Source of the DNA: an uncultured bacterium
GTDB lineage: Bacteria > Verrucomicrobiota > Kiritimatiellia > RFP12 > UBA1067
NCBI GenBank assembly: GCA_902799715.1
Contig: CADCBS010000011.1
Span: 1 to 37,624, forward strand
DNA: 37,624 nucleotides
Direction: 5' to 3'
Shown: in pieces, positions 1 to 8,007 of the stretch
Layout of the letters: each line of letters opens with the position of its first letter
Position numbering within the stretch: position 1 is the stretch's first letter
Translations under genes and position numbers: made by a program
Notes under the pieces: model-generated
Told to the model about the DNA's origin: nothing
Database searches by the model: none
Seen by the model: only the letters and a program-made list of their open reading frames with translations

Positions 1-70
1 CCGCTATGGCGACAATCTGCTGAATCGCCTGGTATTTCTCCCATGTCAATGGAGCAATGTCGATGGCCAT
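1..70 (-). CDS. Start of probable immunity gene for the RHS toxin (partial, runs off window)
   Basis: On the minus strand an ATG at 70-68 opens a frame that stays open to the window edge, beginning MAIDIAPLTWEKYQAIQQIV. A strong Shine-Dalgarno (AAAGGAGA) ends about 7 nt before it, inside the end of the RHS gene, and the two frames overlap by 25 nt. In polymorphic toxin loci the gene directly after the RHS toxin tip, often overlapping it, is the cognate immunity gene. That role is inferred from position alone, since only 23 residues are visible and they match no family I recognise. Confidence 0.6.
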   Translation of the reverse strand, partial: MAIDIAPLTWEKYQAIQQIVAIA

Positions 71-3000
71 CCGATCTCCTTTCCGTTTAAATACGCCCGT
101 TCAAAACCAAATGCTGAGAGTCCGCCCAACCACCCAAAATTGCTCAATGTATATTTTTTATTGCCAGAGACCATTACCCCGTGCATCTCTTTGCTGAAAC
201 CTTTCACAAAATTCTTCATTTCAGGCGTAATATACTCTTCATCATCCTCGGAAGCTGTATGACAGCCATTGAAATAAACTTTAGCTCGTCTTGACAATTT
301 CTTTTTCAAAATAGCTGATAAGTTTTCAGCATGAATTGTCTCTGAGTTTTCAGAATCATATAGCGAATAATACAACTTCAACGAATTATCATAGACAGAC
401 CATCCGAGGTACGATTTCACCGAGTCAAATGGATACATCCCAGAAAAGTTGCCATGTCCTACAAACTCGATATCAGTTACTGACTTATCTGGCAACGATG
501 CCATATAATTGATAAAAAACGCACCACTAACCCCATCAAGACAAGTATATTGACCATTATATCTTATCTTTATAGCGCCCTTCCCGCTACTCACTCCATA
601 CGCTCCAACTACATCAAACCTTTGCAGTATTTGATTGTCAACAAAAGCATAGTTGTTTAAACCCGCAATGGCACTCGCTATATCTCGCCCTATCCACCTT
701 CCATCCAGCGGATTGTAGTGGCGGTAGTTGTAATAGACCAAGCCTAAAGCATCGTCGGCGTATTCGGAAGAAAAGCGGAAGGGGTTGGATGCGGCGGAAG
801 CGCCGGACGGGGAAAGCACAGCACCGAACGGGGCGTACTCGTAATGTGCAGCAACGGTCTGGTCCGCACCGGCGATGCCGGAAACATTCTTGTTGCCGTC
901 GTGGGTGTAGTACTGTGGCGAAGCGTTAGATCGATAGAATGCGAGTGGGCGGGTGGCTACGGGTTCTGTCGGATCCCAGATGAATAGTTGCGGGTTCTGC
1001 GTCGCGAGTTCGCAGTTGGCGATCTGGAGATAACCGTCGTAAGCGAAAGCCTTGCTGGAATTTGTAGCAGAGCCGCAAGTTTCAAGATATGAGACCCGCC
1101 GGCCCATGCGGTCGAATTGCATGACTATGTTTGTCGCGCCGTCAGACCAGAGAACCGGGCGGTTCTCGCCGTTGTAGATGACAGACCAGATGCCGGTGGA
1201 TGTTTGAATCAGGGTTTGGTTGCCGTCGTCGTCATATTGAGGCATGAATTCCTCTTGCGGCGCGTTGGGGACGCCGCGCCCTACCATCGTGTATTGGTTG
1301 AGGCTGTTGGCCGCGTAGATGGAATTGACGCCGCGCCCGGACGCGACCTCGCGGTTGCCGATGTCATCGAAGCCGTATGCATAGAGATATGAAGAATCGA
1401 CAGCGGCAACTGCGTTGGTCAATTCGCTGCGGATATTGTAGCAGTAGGCGACAGAATCGTTCTGCGCGAAAGCTGTTCCTGTCTGGGAAACATTGACGCG
1501 GCGACCCATTGCATCATACGTGTAATCGTATTGCGAAATGATGTTTGCGGGGAATGCGTTGCGGACTTGAAGCAACTGGCTGTTCGCGTCGTAGGCCCAG
1601 AACGCCGTCAGCCCGTTTGGATAGGCGAGAGAGGATTTCAGGTCGGAGCCGGGGTGATATGACCACGCGAACGGTGATTCGCTGCCGTCGGCAAGCATTG
1701 TTGCGAGACGACCTGTGACAGGATCGTAAGAGAGCGTTGTCTGCCTTTGCGGCGCGTTGGGGACAACGCGCCCTGCCAAACTGTAGCCGAGGGAACGGCC
1801 GAACCCATCCCAATAGCGTATTATCGTATTAGTCCCTGTAGCACCGACGACCGTTTCATTTGTGATGGAGCCGAAGGAATCGTAGAGGAACGTCGTCACG
1901 CCTGCGGCATCGCGGGCTTCCGTTTGGCGGCCGAGAACGTCACAGACAAGAGTGATTGTCGGGGTGTTGTCCGAGTAGACGGTATTCGTCAGATTGCCCC
2001 AGCCATCGTACGAGTAGCCGGTGACGATTCCCCGCGCCCAAGTGCGCGTTGCGAGTTTGCCGTCGGGCGTGTAAGTGTATGCCGGGCCTTTGCCGTCGGC
2101 GTAGACTTTGTTTGTCAACAGACCGGTCGCTTCGTCGTAGAGCCAAGTTGTCGTGTCGCCGGACTGGAGCGACTCCGCGCGGTATGTTGTCATGTTTGTC
2201 ATGGCATTGAAACCGTCGTATGCATAACGCACTGGATATGTCGCGCCGCCTTCGTATGTCTTGTTGCCGCGGATGTCGTATCCATAGATTGTCGCGTTGC
2301 CGAGTGCGTTGGTGATTGCAACAAGATTGCCGATAGCGTCGTATGCGTATGATGTCGTCGCGCCGGGCGGATCCGTCACGGACTTGAGGCGGCCGAGCGA
2401 ATCGTACGCATTTGTCGTCGCGTTGCCGCGTCCGTCGATGCGCACGGTCTCGCGACGATAGGCATCGTATGATGCCGTATTCGTCACCGCCGAATGCGAC
2501 ACGGCGCGAACCGTCGCGCCGTCGACAGTTTCTTCGACCGCAACGTTCTCCGCCGTCGGGATGCGCGAACGGGAGATGCGCGTCGCCTTTGCCGGATCGA
2601 ACTCGCTCCACGTTTCGCTCGCGTTGCCGCGAACGTCTATCGACACCTTTCGCGATTCGTTCGCAAGCGACAAGCCAGACACCTGCGTCATGTCCGTTGC
2701 CACGAGCGGTGCGATGGAAGAATCCGAACATGAAACGGTGCGCGAGGACACGCGCCAGATTTCATTCGAGAACGGCGCGATGGGGTCATCGCGTCCTACC
2801 GCGAAATGCCAATCCGTTGCGACCGTGCGCGTTTCCGGCGGCGCGTTGGGGACAACGCGCCCTACCGAAAATGTAACATTCGTCACTTCGCCGAAACAGT
2901 CGTGCTTGCGCGTCTCCACCGGCTTGCCGGTCTCTTCTACGCGAACCAATCTCCCGAGCGCGTCATACTCCGTATCTCTGCGCATAATCGCCGGCGCATC

Positions 3001-6000
3001 TCCGAATCCCGGCCATTCCTCGCGCACGGTTTCGCCAAACCCGTTTGCGTATGTCCTCCGCCATCTTGCGCCGTCTGGCGAAAGGTAGTTCACCTGCGTC
3101 CATTCCAGTCCGTCTTCCGTCACGCCGTATGTATAGAACTCCGCCGCCTGCGCGGTTCCTGTCACGGACGCGAGCGACCCGTCGGGGTTCACCGTGGTTA
3201 TCCGCGTCGCGCCCGAGGGAAGCGTTTCGGTTGTCGTGCGGTTGTCAGCCGAATATGCGTAAACCGTCGTGCGGCCTTGCGCGTCAATCACGGAAACCAC
3301 GCGCCCTCTCGCGTCGTATGTGCGCGAGGCCGTGCGCGTCTCCACGCCGGGTGCGGATTCCGTCTCCAGCACCGCCCTGCCGCGACAGTCGCGCACATAC
3401 TCCGTCGTCACCGCGCCGAGAGGCGAATAGCGGGTAGACGAAACGAGCGACTTCGTGCCGTCGTAGACATTGGTCGCCGCTATGCCGTCCGCGCCGTTCC
3501 GCCATAGCGGACCTGTGCATATCCACGCGGCGGACGACGATTTGCCGTTCGAGTGCCGTGTCGATACGACCTGGTGCTTTGCATTGTATGTCTTGGTCTC
3601 GAACGAAAGAGAATGCCATTCTCCGCCGGCAAGCGCGAAGCGTTCCGTGCCGACTTCGTCGCCGAGGGCGTTGCGCTCCGACACCGTGCGCTCCGACTTG
3701 CCGTCGACAAGCGAAAACGCACCGCCTTCGAACACGCCCGTTTCGGAAGTTTCCGTGCAGGCTCCTGCGGGGTCGTCCGACGAATACGCCGCGCGGAGCG
3801 CAGTACCGTCTTCGGAGACGGAGAGTATCCGTCTTCCGAGGCTGTCGTACTCCGTGAAAGACGTGCGCGCAACGCCACGTACCGTCCTTGAGACAGTCGC
3901 GCGTCCGGGTTCGTATGCGTAGCGCGCGCGCTCCGTCTCCACGCCGTCGAGAAAGCGTATCATCGAGCGCGGCCTGCGGTCGGGCAGGCCGTCCGATTGC
4001 GGGTAGGACAGGAGCGTCAGCTCTTCCATTCCGCCCTTGACAGTGCGGCGGCTTGCGGCAAGCCTGCCGTATCGATCGTGGATTCTGCGGACGGCCAGCC
4101 CCGTTTCGTTCGTTTCGGCCGAGATGCGTCCTGCAGGGGAGGCGACGCTTGAATATGTCGTCTGTCCATTCGCTGTCTTGAGGACGAGCCGCGGGACGTG
4201 CCCTGCGGTGTCGTACACGTTCGTTTCGGTGGATTCCGCAGAGCCGTCGGCACGGAAATGCGTCCGGATGCGCGTCCAGGAGCGTTCAGACCCGTTCCAC
4301 CGGGTCTGGCACGACTCCCTGAGTTCATCTGCCGCGCCGGGCGCTTTTATGAACGTCCATGCGCCGCCGGCATGCTCCCAGCGGCTGACGTAGTCGCGAT
4401 TTCCGTGTTCGGTCAACGTGAACGAGCCTTGGGGGTCGAACGAGAACGCGAACGATTTCACCGGCGCGCCCGAAGGCGAACTCCACGTCACGGTGAAAGA
4501 GTCTTGCGCCGACGACACGGATAGCGTGCCGTCGGAGACCGACTGGATTTGCGATATCGCGCCCGAAGCGTCGCGGCTGACGGATATTCCAAGTTCGGAC
4601 ACCGGGATTTCGCGGCAGAACTCCGGCTTGAGGGAGACGGGAACGCCGTCCGCGCCGTATGTGACGAGCGTGCGGTCCGGGAGCTGTTCCACCAACAGCC
4701 CCGAAGAGTTCGTCGAAACGCCGCAATCGAGTCCGGACGACCAGAGGCACGGCTTTCCGCCGGAATATGCGACGGCTTCGCCGGAGGGTGTGCGTATCGT
4801 GGCATCAAGCCCCGAACGCTTTTCCACGCGCCGTTCCATCGGATGGTCGTAGAACAGGCAGGCGTGGGAGGGAAGCCTGCCGGGGAAGTTACGTTCGCGT
4901 ATGCGCAGCGTGCCGGAAGGGAGCGACGGAACGCCTGGGGTTCTGCCGAACTTCTGCGCGAAAGCGACCGACGCCACTCCGGCGCGGGAGGCGTAGTCGC
5001 ATCCGCAAGGGCAGTCGTCGTCTTCTTCGGGGTACGGCGGAGGTTCTGGAGTCAGCGCGGACCCGTCCGAGACGGTCGCTTCGCCGGAGAAATGGATTGC
5101 ATAATCGAACTTGTACGGTCCGCCGATGCTGTCCCACGAGATCGAGACGGGATGGCTTCCCCTTTCGAGGATGCCTGTGACGGCGACGCTGGAGGCGGAC
5201 GGCCAGCTCGCGGATGCGGACAGGGTCCCGACGGAAACGGTCGCGTTGTCGTCTGCGGAAACTTCGAGTATGAAATATCCCGGCGATGCGACGTTCAGGC
5301 ATGGGCCGGATGCGGCGACGGAGATTGCATTCGAGAATACCGGACTTCCGCCGGAGCAGGCCATGTCTGCGGTTCTCGCCATGCCGCCGGGGGCGGCGAC
5401 GCCATAGACGGAGAAACCGGGAGGATACGGCTCGGCTATCGACACTCTTGCGTCGAAAACCGCGCCGCAGGTGATGTTGCTTGCGAACTGCACCCCATCC
5501 GGCAGACATCCGTCCGGCAGGATTGACGAGGCGGCGGATCCCGATCCGGCATCGGGCTGTCCGCCAAGATAATCTTCAAGGTTTGAAAGTCCGTTTCCGT
5601 CGGGGTCGGAAAAGGCATCGAGCGGATTGTCCGGGCAGGAGCCGTTTGCGATCTCCCATCCGTCTGGGATTCCGTCGCAGTCGGTGTCGGCGTCGCAAGG
5701 ATCCGTGAGGGTGCAGTGCGACTCTACGGCGTCCGGGATGCCGTCGGAATCGGAATCGAAGTCTGCGGCGAACCGGAAGAATCCGGCCGGGCCGGCGTCG
5801 AAAGAGAGCGGGCGCGGACCGGCCTGCGGGAAGGAGTTGGACGCGACGGCGAACGTGAAGGCGTTCGTGCCGGGAGGGGCCTCGACCGTGCCAAGACCGG
5901 TCCACTGGCGCTCCAGAAGATTGGTGGAGAAAAGAAGATATATGTCGCGCGACTGCGCGCCGTCGAAAAACGAATCCGTCCATGAAAGGCCAAACTCCGC

Positions 6001-6354
6001 CGAACCGGCGTGACGGTCTACGGAAAACGACGTCACCGCAAGCGCGCCGGGCTGCACGCCGGATCCGCGGCGCGCAGGCGTTGCGCCCGGCGCGCGCCCT
6101 GGATCGCGGTCTCCCCCCGTGCGGTCCGTCCCCTTCGTGCCGCCCCATAGAGTGAACAGGACGACGACTGCAAGGACGGCCAGCCTGCCTGCCGGGCCGA
6201 GACGGGCGAATCGCGCGGCGCATGAGGAGAATACGCGGCTTTGGCGCAGAATTGCGGCAAGCCACAGCGCAAGCGCGAATGCCGCCGCCGCGGCGAAATA
6301 CGGGGCGGCGGCGGAGAAAGCGGCCTTGACGGCTATGGACGGTGCTTCGGTCAT
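46..6354 (-). CDS. Giant RHS/YD-repeat polymorphic toxin with clan CD peptidase-like C-terminal tip
   Basis: This 2102-residue protein starts with two hydrophobic segments (about residues 17-35 and 54-70), so it is probably membrane-anchored at its N terminus. A beta-rich region follows, then acidic DSDGIPD-type (thrombospondin-3-like, calcium-binding) repeats at about 198-260. After that come more than a thousand residues of YD/RHS repeats such as YDSLGR and YAYDAIGN, ending in the RHS core signature (YYNYRHYNPLDGRWIGRD). In known RHS proteins this shell encapsulates a variable C-terminal toxin. Here the tip (about 1915-2102) has a VGHGN motif (His1967) and an NGCHTA motif (Cys2031) after predicted beta strands, the His/Cys dyad layout of clan CD peptidases (CHAT, gingipain, caspase-like). 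The usual DPxGL pre-toxin motif is degenerate (DVVGAY). The DNA for the tip (about 46-650) is clearly AT-richer than the rest, which suggests tip exchange. The toxin class is inferred; the RHS assignment is secure. Confidence 0.93.
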   Translation of the reverse strand: MTEAPSIAVKAAFSAAAPYFAAAAAFALALWLAAILRQSRVFSSCAARFARLGPAGRLAVLAVVVLFTLWGGTKGTDRTGGDRDPGRAPGATPARRGSGVQPGALAVTSFSVDRHAGSAEFGLSWTDSFFDGAQSRDIYLLFSTNLLERQWTGLGTVEAPPGTNAFTFAVASNSFPQAGPRPLSFDAGPAGFFRFAADFDSDSDGIPDAVESHCTLTDPCDADTDCDGIPDGWEIANGSCPDNPLDAFSDPDGNGLSNLEDYLGGQPDAGSGSAASSILPDGCLPDGVQFASNITCGAVFDARVSIAEPYPPGFSVYGVAAPGGMARTADMACSGGSPVFSNAISVAASGPCLNVASPGYFILEVSADDNATVSVGTLSASASWPSASSVAVTGILERGSHPVSISWDSIGGPYKFDYAIHFSGEATVSDGSALTPEPPPYPEEDDDCPCGCDYASRAGVASVAFAQKFGRTPGVPSLPSGTLRIRERNFPGRLPSHACLFYDHPMERRVEKRSGLDATIRTPSGEAVAYSGGKPCLWSSGLDCGVSTNSSGLLVEQLPDRTLVTYGADGVPVSLKPEFCREIPVSELGISVSRDASGAISQIQSVSDGTLSVSSAQDSFTVTWSSPSGAPVKSFAFSFDPQGSFTLTEHGNRDYVSRWEHAGGAWTFIKAPGAADELRESCQTRWNGSERSWTRIRTHFRADGSAESTETNVYDTAGHVPRLVLKTANGQTTYSSVASPAGRISAETNETGLAVRRIHDRYGRLAASRRTVKGGMEELTLLSYPQSDGLPDRRPRSMIRFLDGVETERARYAYEPGRATVSRTVRGVARTSFTEYDSLGRRILSVSEDGTALRAAYSSDDPAGACTETSETGVFEGGAFSLVDGKSERTVSERNALGDEVGTERFALAGGEWHSLSFETKTYNAKHQVVSTRHSNGKSSSAAWICTGPLWRNGADGIAATNVYDGTKSLVSSTRYSPLGAVTTEYVRDCRGRAVLETESAPGVETRTASRTYDARGRVVSVIDAQGRTTVYAYSADNRTTTETLPSGATRITTVNPDGSLASVTGTAQAAEFYTYGVTEDGLEWTQVNYLSPDGARWRRTYANGFGETVREEWPGFGDAPAIMRRDTEYDALGRLVRVEETGKPVETRKHDCFGEVTNVTFSVGRVVPNAPPETRTVATDWHFAVGRDDPIAPFSNEIWRVSSRTVSCSDSSIAPLVATDMTQVSGLSLANESRKVSIDVRGNASETWSEFDPAKATRISRSRIPTAENVAVEETVDGATVRAVSHSAVTNTASYDAYRRETVRIDGRGNATTNAYDSLGRLKSVTDPPGATTSYAYDAIGNLVAITNALGNATIYGYDIRGNKTYEGGATYPVRYAYDGFNAMTNMTTYRAESLQSGDTTTWLYDEATGLLTNKVYADGKGPAYTYTPDGKLATRTWARGIVTGYSYDGWGNLTNTVYSDNTPTITLVCDVLGRQTEARDAAGVTTFLYDSFGSITNETVVGATGTNTIIRYWDGFGRSLGYSLAGRVVPNAPQRQTTLSYDPVTGRLATMLADGSESPFAWSYHPGSDLKSSLAYPNGLTAFWAYDANSQLLQVRNAFPANIISQYDYTYDAMGRRVNVSQTGTAFAQNDSVAYCYNIRSELTNAVAAVDSSYLYAYGFDDIGNREVASGRGVNSIYAANSLNQYTMVGRGVPNAPQEEFMPQYDDDGNQTLIQTSTGIWSVIYNGENRPVLWSDGATNIVMQFDRMGRRVSYLETCGSATNSSKAFAYDGYLQIANCELATQNPQLFIWDPTEPVATRPLAFYRSNASPQYYTHDGNKNVSGIAGADQTVAAHYEYAPFGAVLSPSGASAASNPFRFSSEYADDALGLVYYNYRHYNPLDGRWIGRDIASAIAGLNNYAFVDNQILQRFDVVGAYGVSSGKGAIKIRYNGQYTCLDGVSGAFFINYMASLPDKSVTDIEFVGHGNFSGMYPFDSVKSYLGWSVYDNSLKLYYSLYDSENSETIHAENLSAILKKKLSRRAKVYFNGCHTASEDDEEYITPEMKNFVKGFSKEMHGVMVSGNKKYTLSNFGWLGGLSAFGFERAYLNGKEIGWPSTLLH
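1259..1280. repeat. REP-like palindrome inside the RHS coding sequence, copy 1
   Basis: The arms are GGCGCG and CGCGCC around a GT-rich centre. The copy is followed by CTACC, as in copies 3 and 4. It is read in the RHS gene as GRGVPNAP. The inner stem is less perfect than in copies 2 and 4. Confidence 0.75.
1751..1772. repeat. REP-like palindrome inside the RHS coding sequence, copy 2
   Basis: A perfect inverted repeat, GGCGCGTTG and CAACGCGCC, with the tetraloop GGGA, followed by CTGCC. It is read in frame as GRVVPNAP within the RHS protein, interrupting the YD-repeat rhythm. Confidence 0.85.
2774..2795. repeat. REP-like palindrome inside the RHS coding sequence, diverged copy 3
   Basis: The stem is CGCGATG and CATCGCG around GGGT, extended by one G-T and one G-C pair and followed by CTACC. 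Relative to copies 2 and 4 the stem bases have changed on both sides so that pairing is kept. It encodes GRDDPIAP in the same reading frame as the other copies. Confidence 0.65.
2840..2861. repeat. REP-like palindrome inside the RHS coding sequence, copy 4
   Basis: A perfect inverted repeat identical to copy 2 (arms GGCGCGTTG and CAACGCGCC, loop GGGA), followed by CTACC. It encodes GRVVPNAP. It lies only 44 bp from copy 3, so the two are nearly in tandem. Confidence 0.85.
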
Positions 6355-6381
6355 TTCGGGAAGTGCGGAACTCTTGGGGAA

Positions 6382-6410
6382 AGACTACCACACCGCCCCG
6401 TGCCGTGCAA
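6382..6410 (-). promoter_or_regulatory. Probable promoter of the RHS gene
   Basis: Reading the minus strand, the -35 box is TTGCAC and the -10 box TAGTCT with exactly 17 nt between them, and TGG directly precedes the -10 (extended -10). The predicted start near 6375 leaves a leader of about 20 nt with no clear Shine-Dalgarno before the ATG at 6354. Confidence 0.55.
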
Positions 6411-6448
6411 GCCCGATTTCAACGTTGCCGTGCCGAAGGATGCGCTGT

Positions 6449-6538
6449 ATTTCATACGCACTGTAATCTTATTCCATCCATCCCCCGAATGGATGCCTCC
6501 CCCGAATCGGATTTCATACGCGCCGTAATCTTATTTCA
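6449..6538 (+). repeat. Two 28-bp direct repeats between RHS and fucosidase genes
   Basis: Copies at 6449-6476 and 6511-6538 start ATTTCATACGC and share GTAATCTTATT, with 25 of 28 positions identical by eye. Between them CCCCCGAAT occurs twice, and ATCCAT/ATGGAT could form a small hairpin. No gene is visible in 6355-6612 apart from the two promoters; the role of the repeats is unknown. Confidence 0.6.
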
Positions 6539-6577
6539 GGCATACCGCGGAAAGCCGCCGTTTCGGCGCGCGGCGGG

Positions 6578-6606
6578 TTGCGGCTGGCGCGGGCATGTGG
6601 TATACT
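6578..6606 (+). promoter_or_regulatory. Promoter of the fucosidase operon, predicted leaderless
   Basis: The -35 is TTGCGG, then a 17-nt spacer ending TGG, then the -10 TATACT at 6601-6606. Only 6 nt separate the -10 from the ATG at 6613, so the predicted +1 falls on or next to the start codon. Confidence 0.65.
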
Positions 6607-6612
6607 GCCCGC

Positions 6613-7959
6613 ATGAACATGAAAATAGCATTCTACGCGCTTGCGGCATGCTCGCTGGCGCTGCCATGCGCCGCCGCATCTTCCAGCCAAGGCGGCGACG
6701 CTGGAAAATACGTCCCCGAAGAGTGGAACGTCAAGGCGCGCGAGCGTTTCGTGAACGACCGCTTCGGGGTGTTCATCCACTGGGGCCTGTACGCGAACTA
6801 CGCGCAGGGCGAATGGTACCTGCTCCACGGCAGGCTTGACGAAAAGGCGTACTCGCGCATGATGTACGGCTTCTGCCCGTCGAAGTTCGACGCGCGCGAG
6901 TGGGTGCGCACCGTGAAGGCCGCCGGAGCGAAGTACATCACGATCACTTCCCGCCACCACGACGGCTTTTCGCTGTGGCCCACCAAGGCCGACGACGGCT
7001 ACAACATCGCAAACACGCCCTTCCGCCGCGACATCCTGGGCGAGCTCGCCCAGGCGTGCAGGGAAGAGGGCGTCACGCTGAACTTCTACTACTCGTTGAT
7101 GGACTGGCACCGGAAGGACTACCCGGCAGGGTTCCAGTCGAGAAAGGTGCTCGGCAGCCAGAAGGGCGACTACCGCTCGTACAAGAAGTTCATGCTCGCC
7201 CAGATAGCCGAACTGATCGAGAACTACCATCCGGCCAACATCTGGTTCGACGGCGAATGGGACCACACGCGCCACGAAAACGGCAAGTGGCTGCGCACTC
7301 TCGACTGGGAGATGGACTCCATCTACGATTTCATTCACGCAAGGCACACCCTGGTGGGCAACAACAACCACCAGACGATACGCCCCAAGGAGGATTTCCA
7401 GATATACGAGTGCGACCTTCCGGGCGGCGGCGAGAAGGTGGTGTTCTCCAAGCACCAGCCTGTCGTGAACGACCGCCCCATCGAGCAGTGCGACGTAATC
7501 CAGCACGGCGCATGGGGATACAGGATCGTCGAAGGGTTCCGCACCCCGCAGGATATCGTGGCGCTCGTGGCGCGCGCCGCTTCGCGCGACTCCAACCTCA
7601 TGATGAACGTGGGGCCCGACGGCAGCGGACAGTTCCCGGCCGGCGCCGTGAAGGCGATGCTCGAAACCGGCAAATGGTTCGCCAGGAACGGCGAATCCAT
7701 TTACGGGACCCGCGGCTGCAAGGTCGCCCGCGGGCTGGACGTGGTGTCCACGAGGCGCGGCGGAACGATCTACCTGCACTTCCTGAACCCGAAGGTCGAC
7801 GAGATTTCCTTCAACATCGAAGGCAGGATCGTCGAAGCCGTGTATCTCGACGGCGGCAAGCCTGCCGACGCCTCGGTGCAGGACGGCGTGGCGAAGGTCA
7901 GGATATCCCGCCGCCAAGGCGACCGTTTCGACGTAGTCGTGAAGGTGACGGTGGAGTGA
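6613..7959 (+). CDS. Secreted GH29 alpha-L-fucosidase
   Basis: Family GH29 enzymes remove alpha-linked L-fucose from glycans by a retaining mechanism. The protein has a signal peptide (about residues 1-21, ending CAAASS). The GH29 TIM barrel follows, with the hallmarks FGVFIHWGLYA, TSRHHDGFSLW and IWFDGEW; the Asp of WFDG (residue 213 from this start) is the expected nucleophile. A short beta-rich C-terminal part follows, typical of the family at roughly 450 residues. I chose the ATG at 6613 because the signal peptide begins there and an extended -10 promoter lies 6 nt upstream. An in-frame ATG at 6595 lies inside the spacer of that promoter. It is first in a three-gene series with the 8008 gene and the S41 protease (gaps 48 and 14 bp), which suggests periplasmic or surface processing of fucosylated material. 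Family assignment is firm; the exact substrate is not visible. Confidence 0.95.
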   Translation: MNMKIAFYALAACSLALPCAAASSSQGGDAGKYVPEEWNVKARERFVNDRFGVFIHWGLYANYAQGEWYLLHGRLDEKAYSRMMYGFCPSKFDAREWVRTVKAAGAKYITITSRHHDGFSLWPTKADDGYNIANTPFRRDILGELAQACREEGVTLNFYYSLMDWHRKDYPAGFQSRKVLGSQKGDYRSYKKFMLAQIAELIENYHPANIWFDGEWDHTRHENGKWLRTLDWEMDSIYDFIHARHTLVGNNNHQTIRPKEDFQIYECDLPGGGEKVVFSKHQPVVNDRPIEQCDVIQHGAWGYRIVEGFRTPQDIVALVARAASRDSNLMMNVGPDGSGQFPAGAVKAMLETGKWFARNGESIYGTRGCKVARGLDVVSTRRGGTIYLHFLNPKVDEISFNIEGRIVEAVYLDGGKPADASVQDGVAKVRISRRQGDRFDVVVKVTVE

Positions 7960-8007
7960 GCGACGTGCCGGCAGACATGATTGCCCGGTCAAAACAGGAG
8001 TGAAAAG

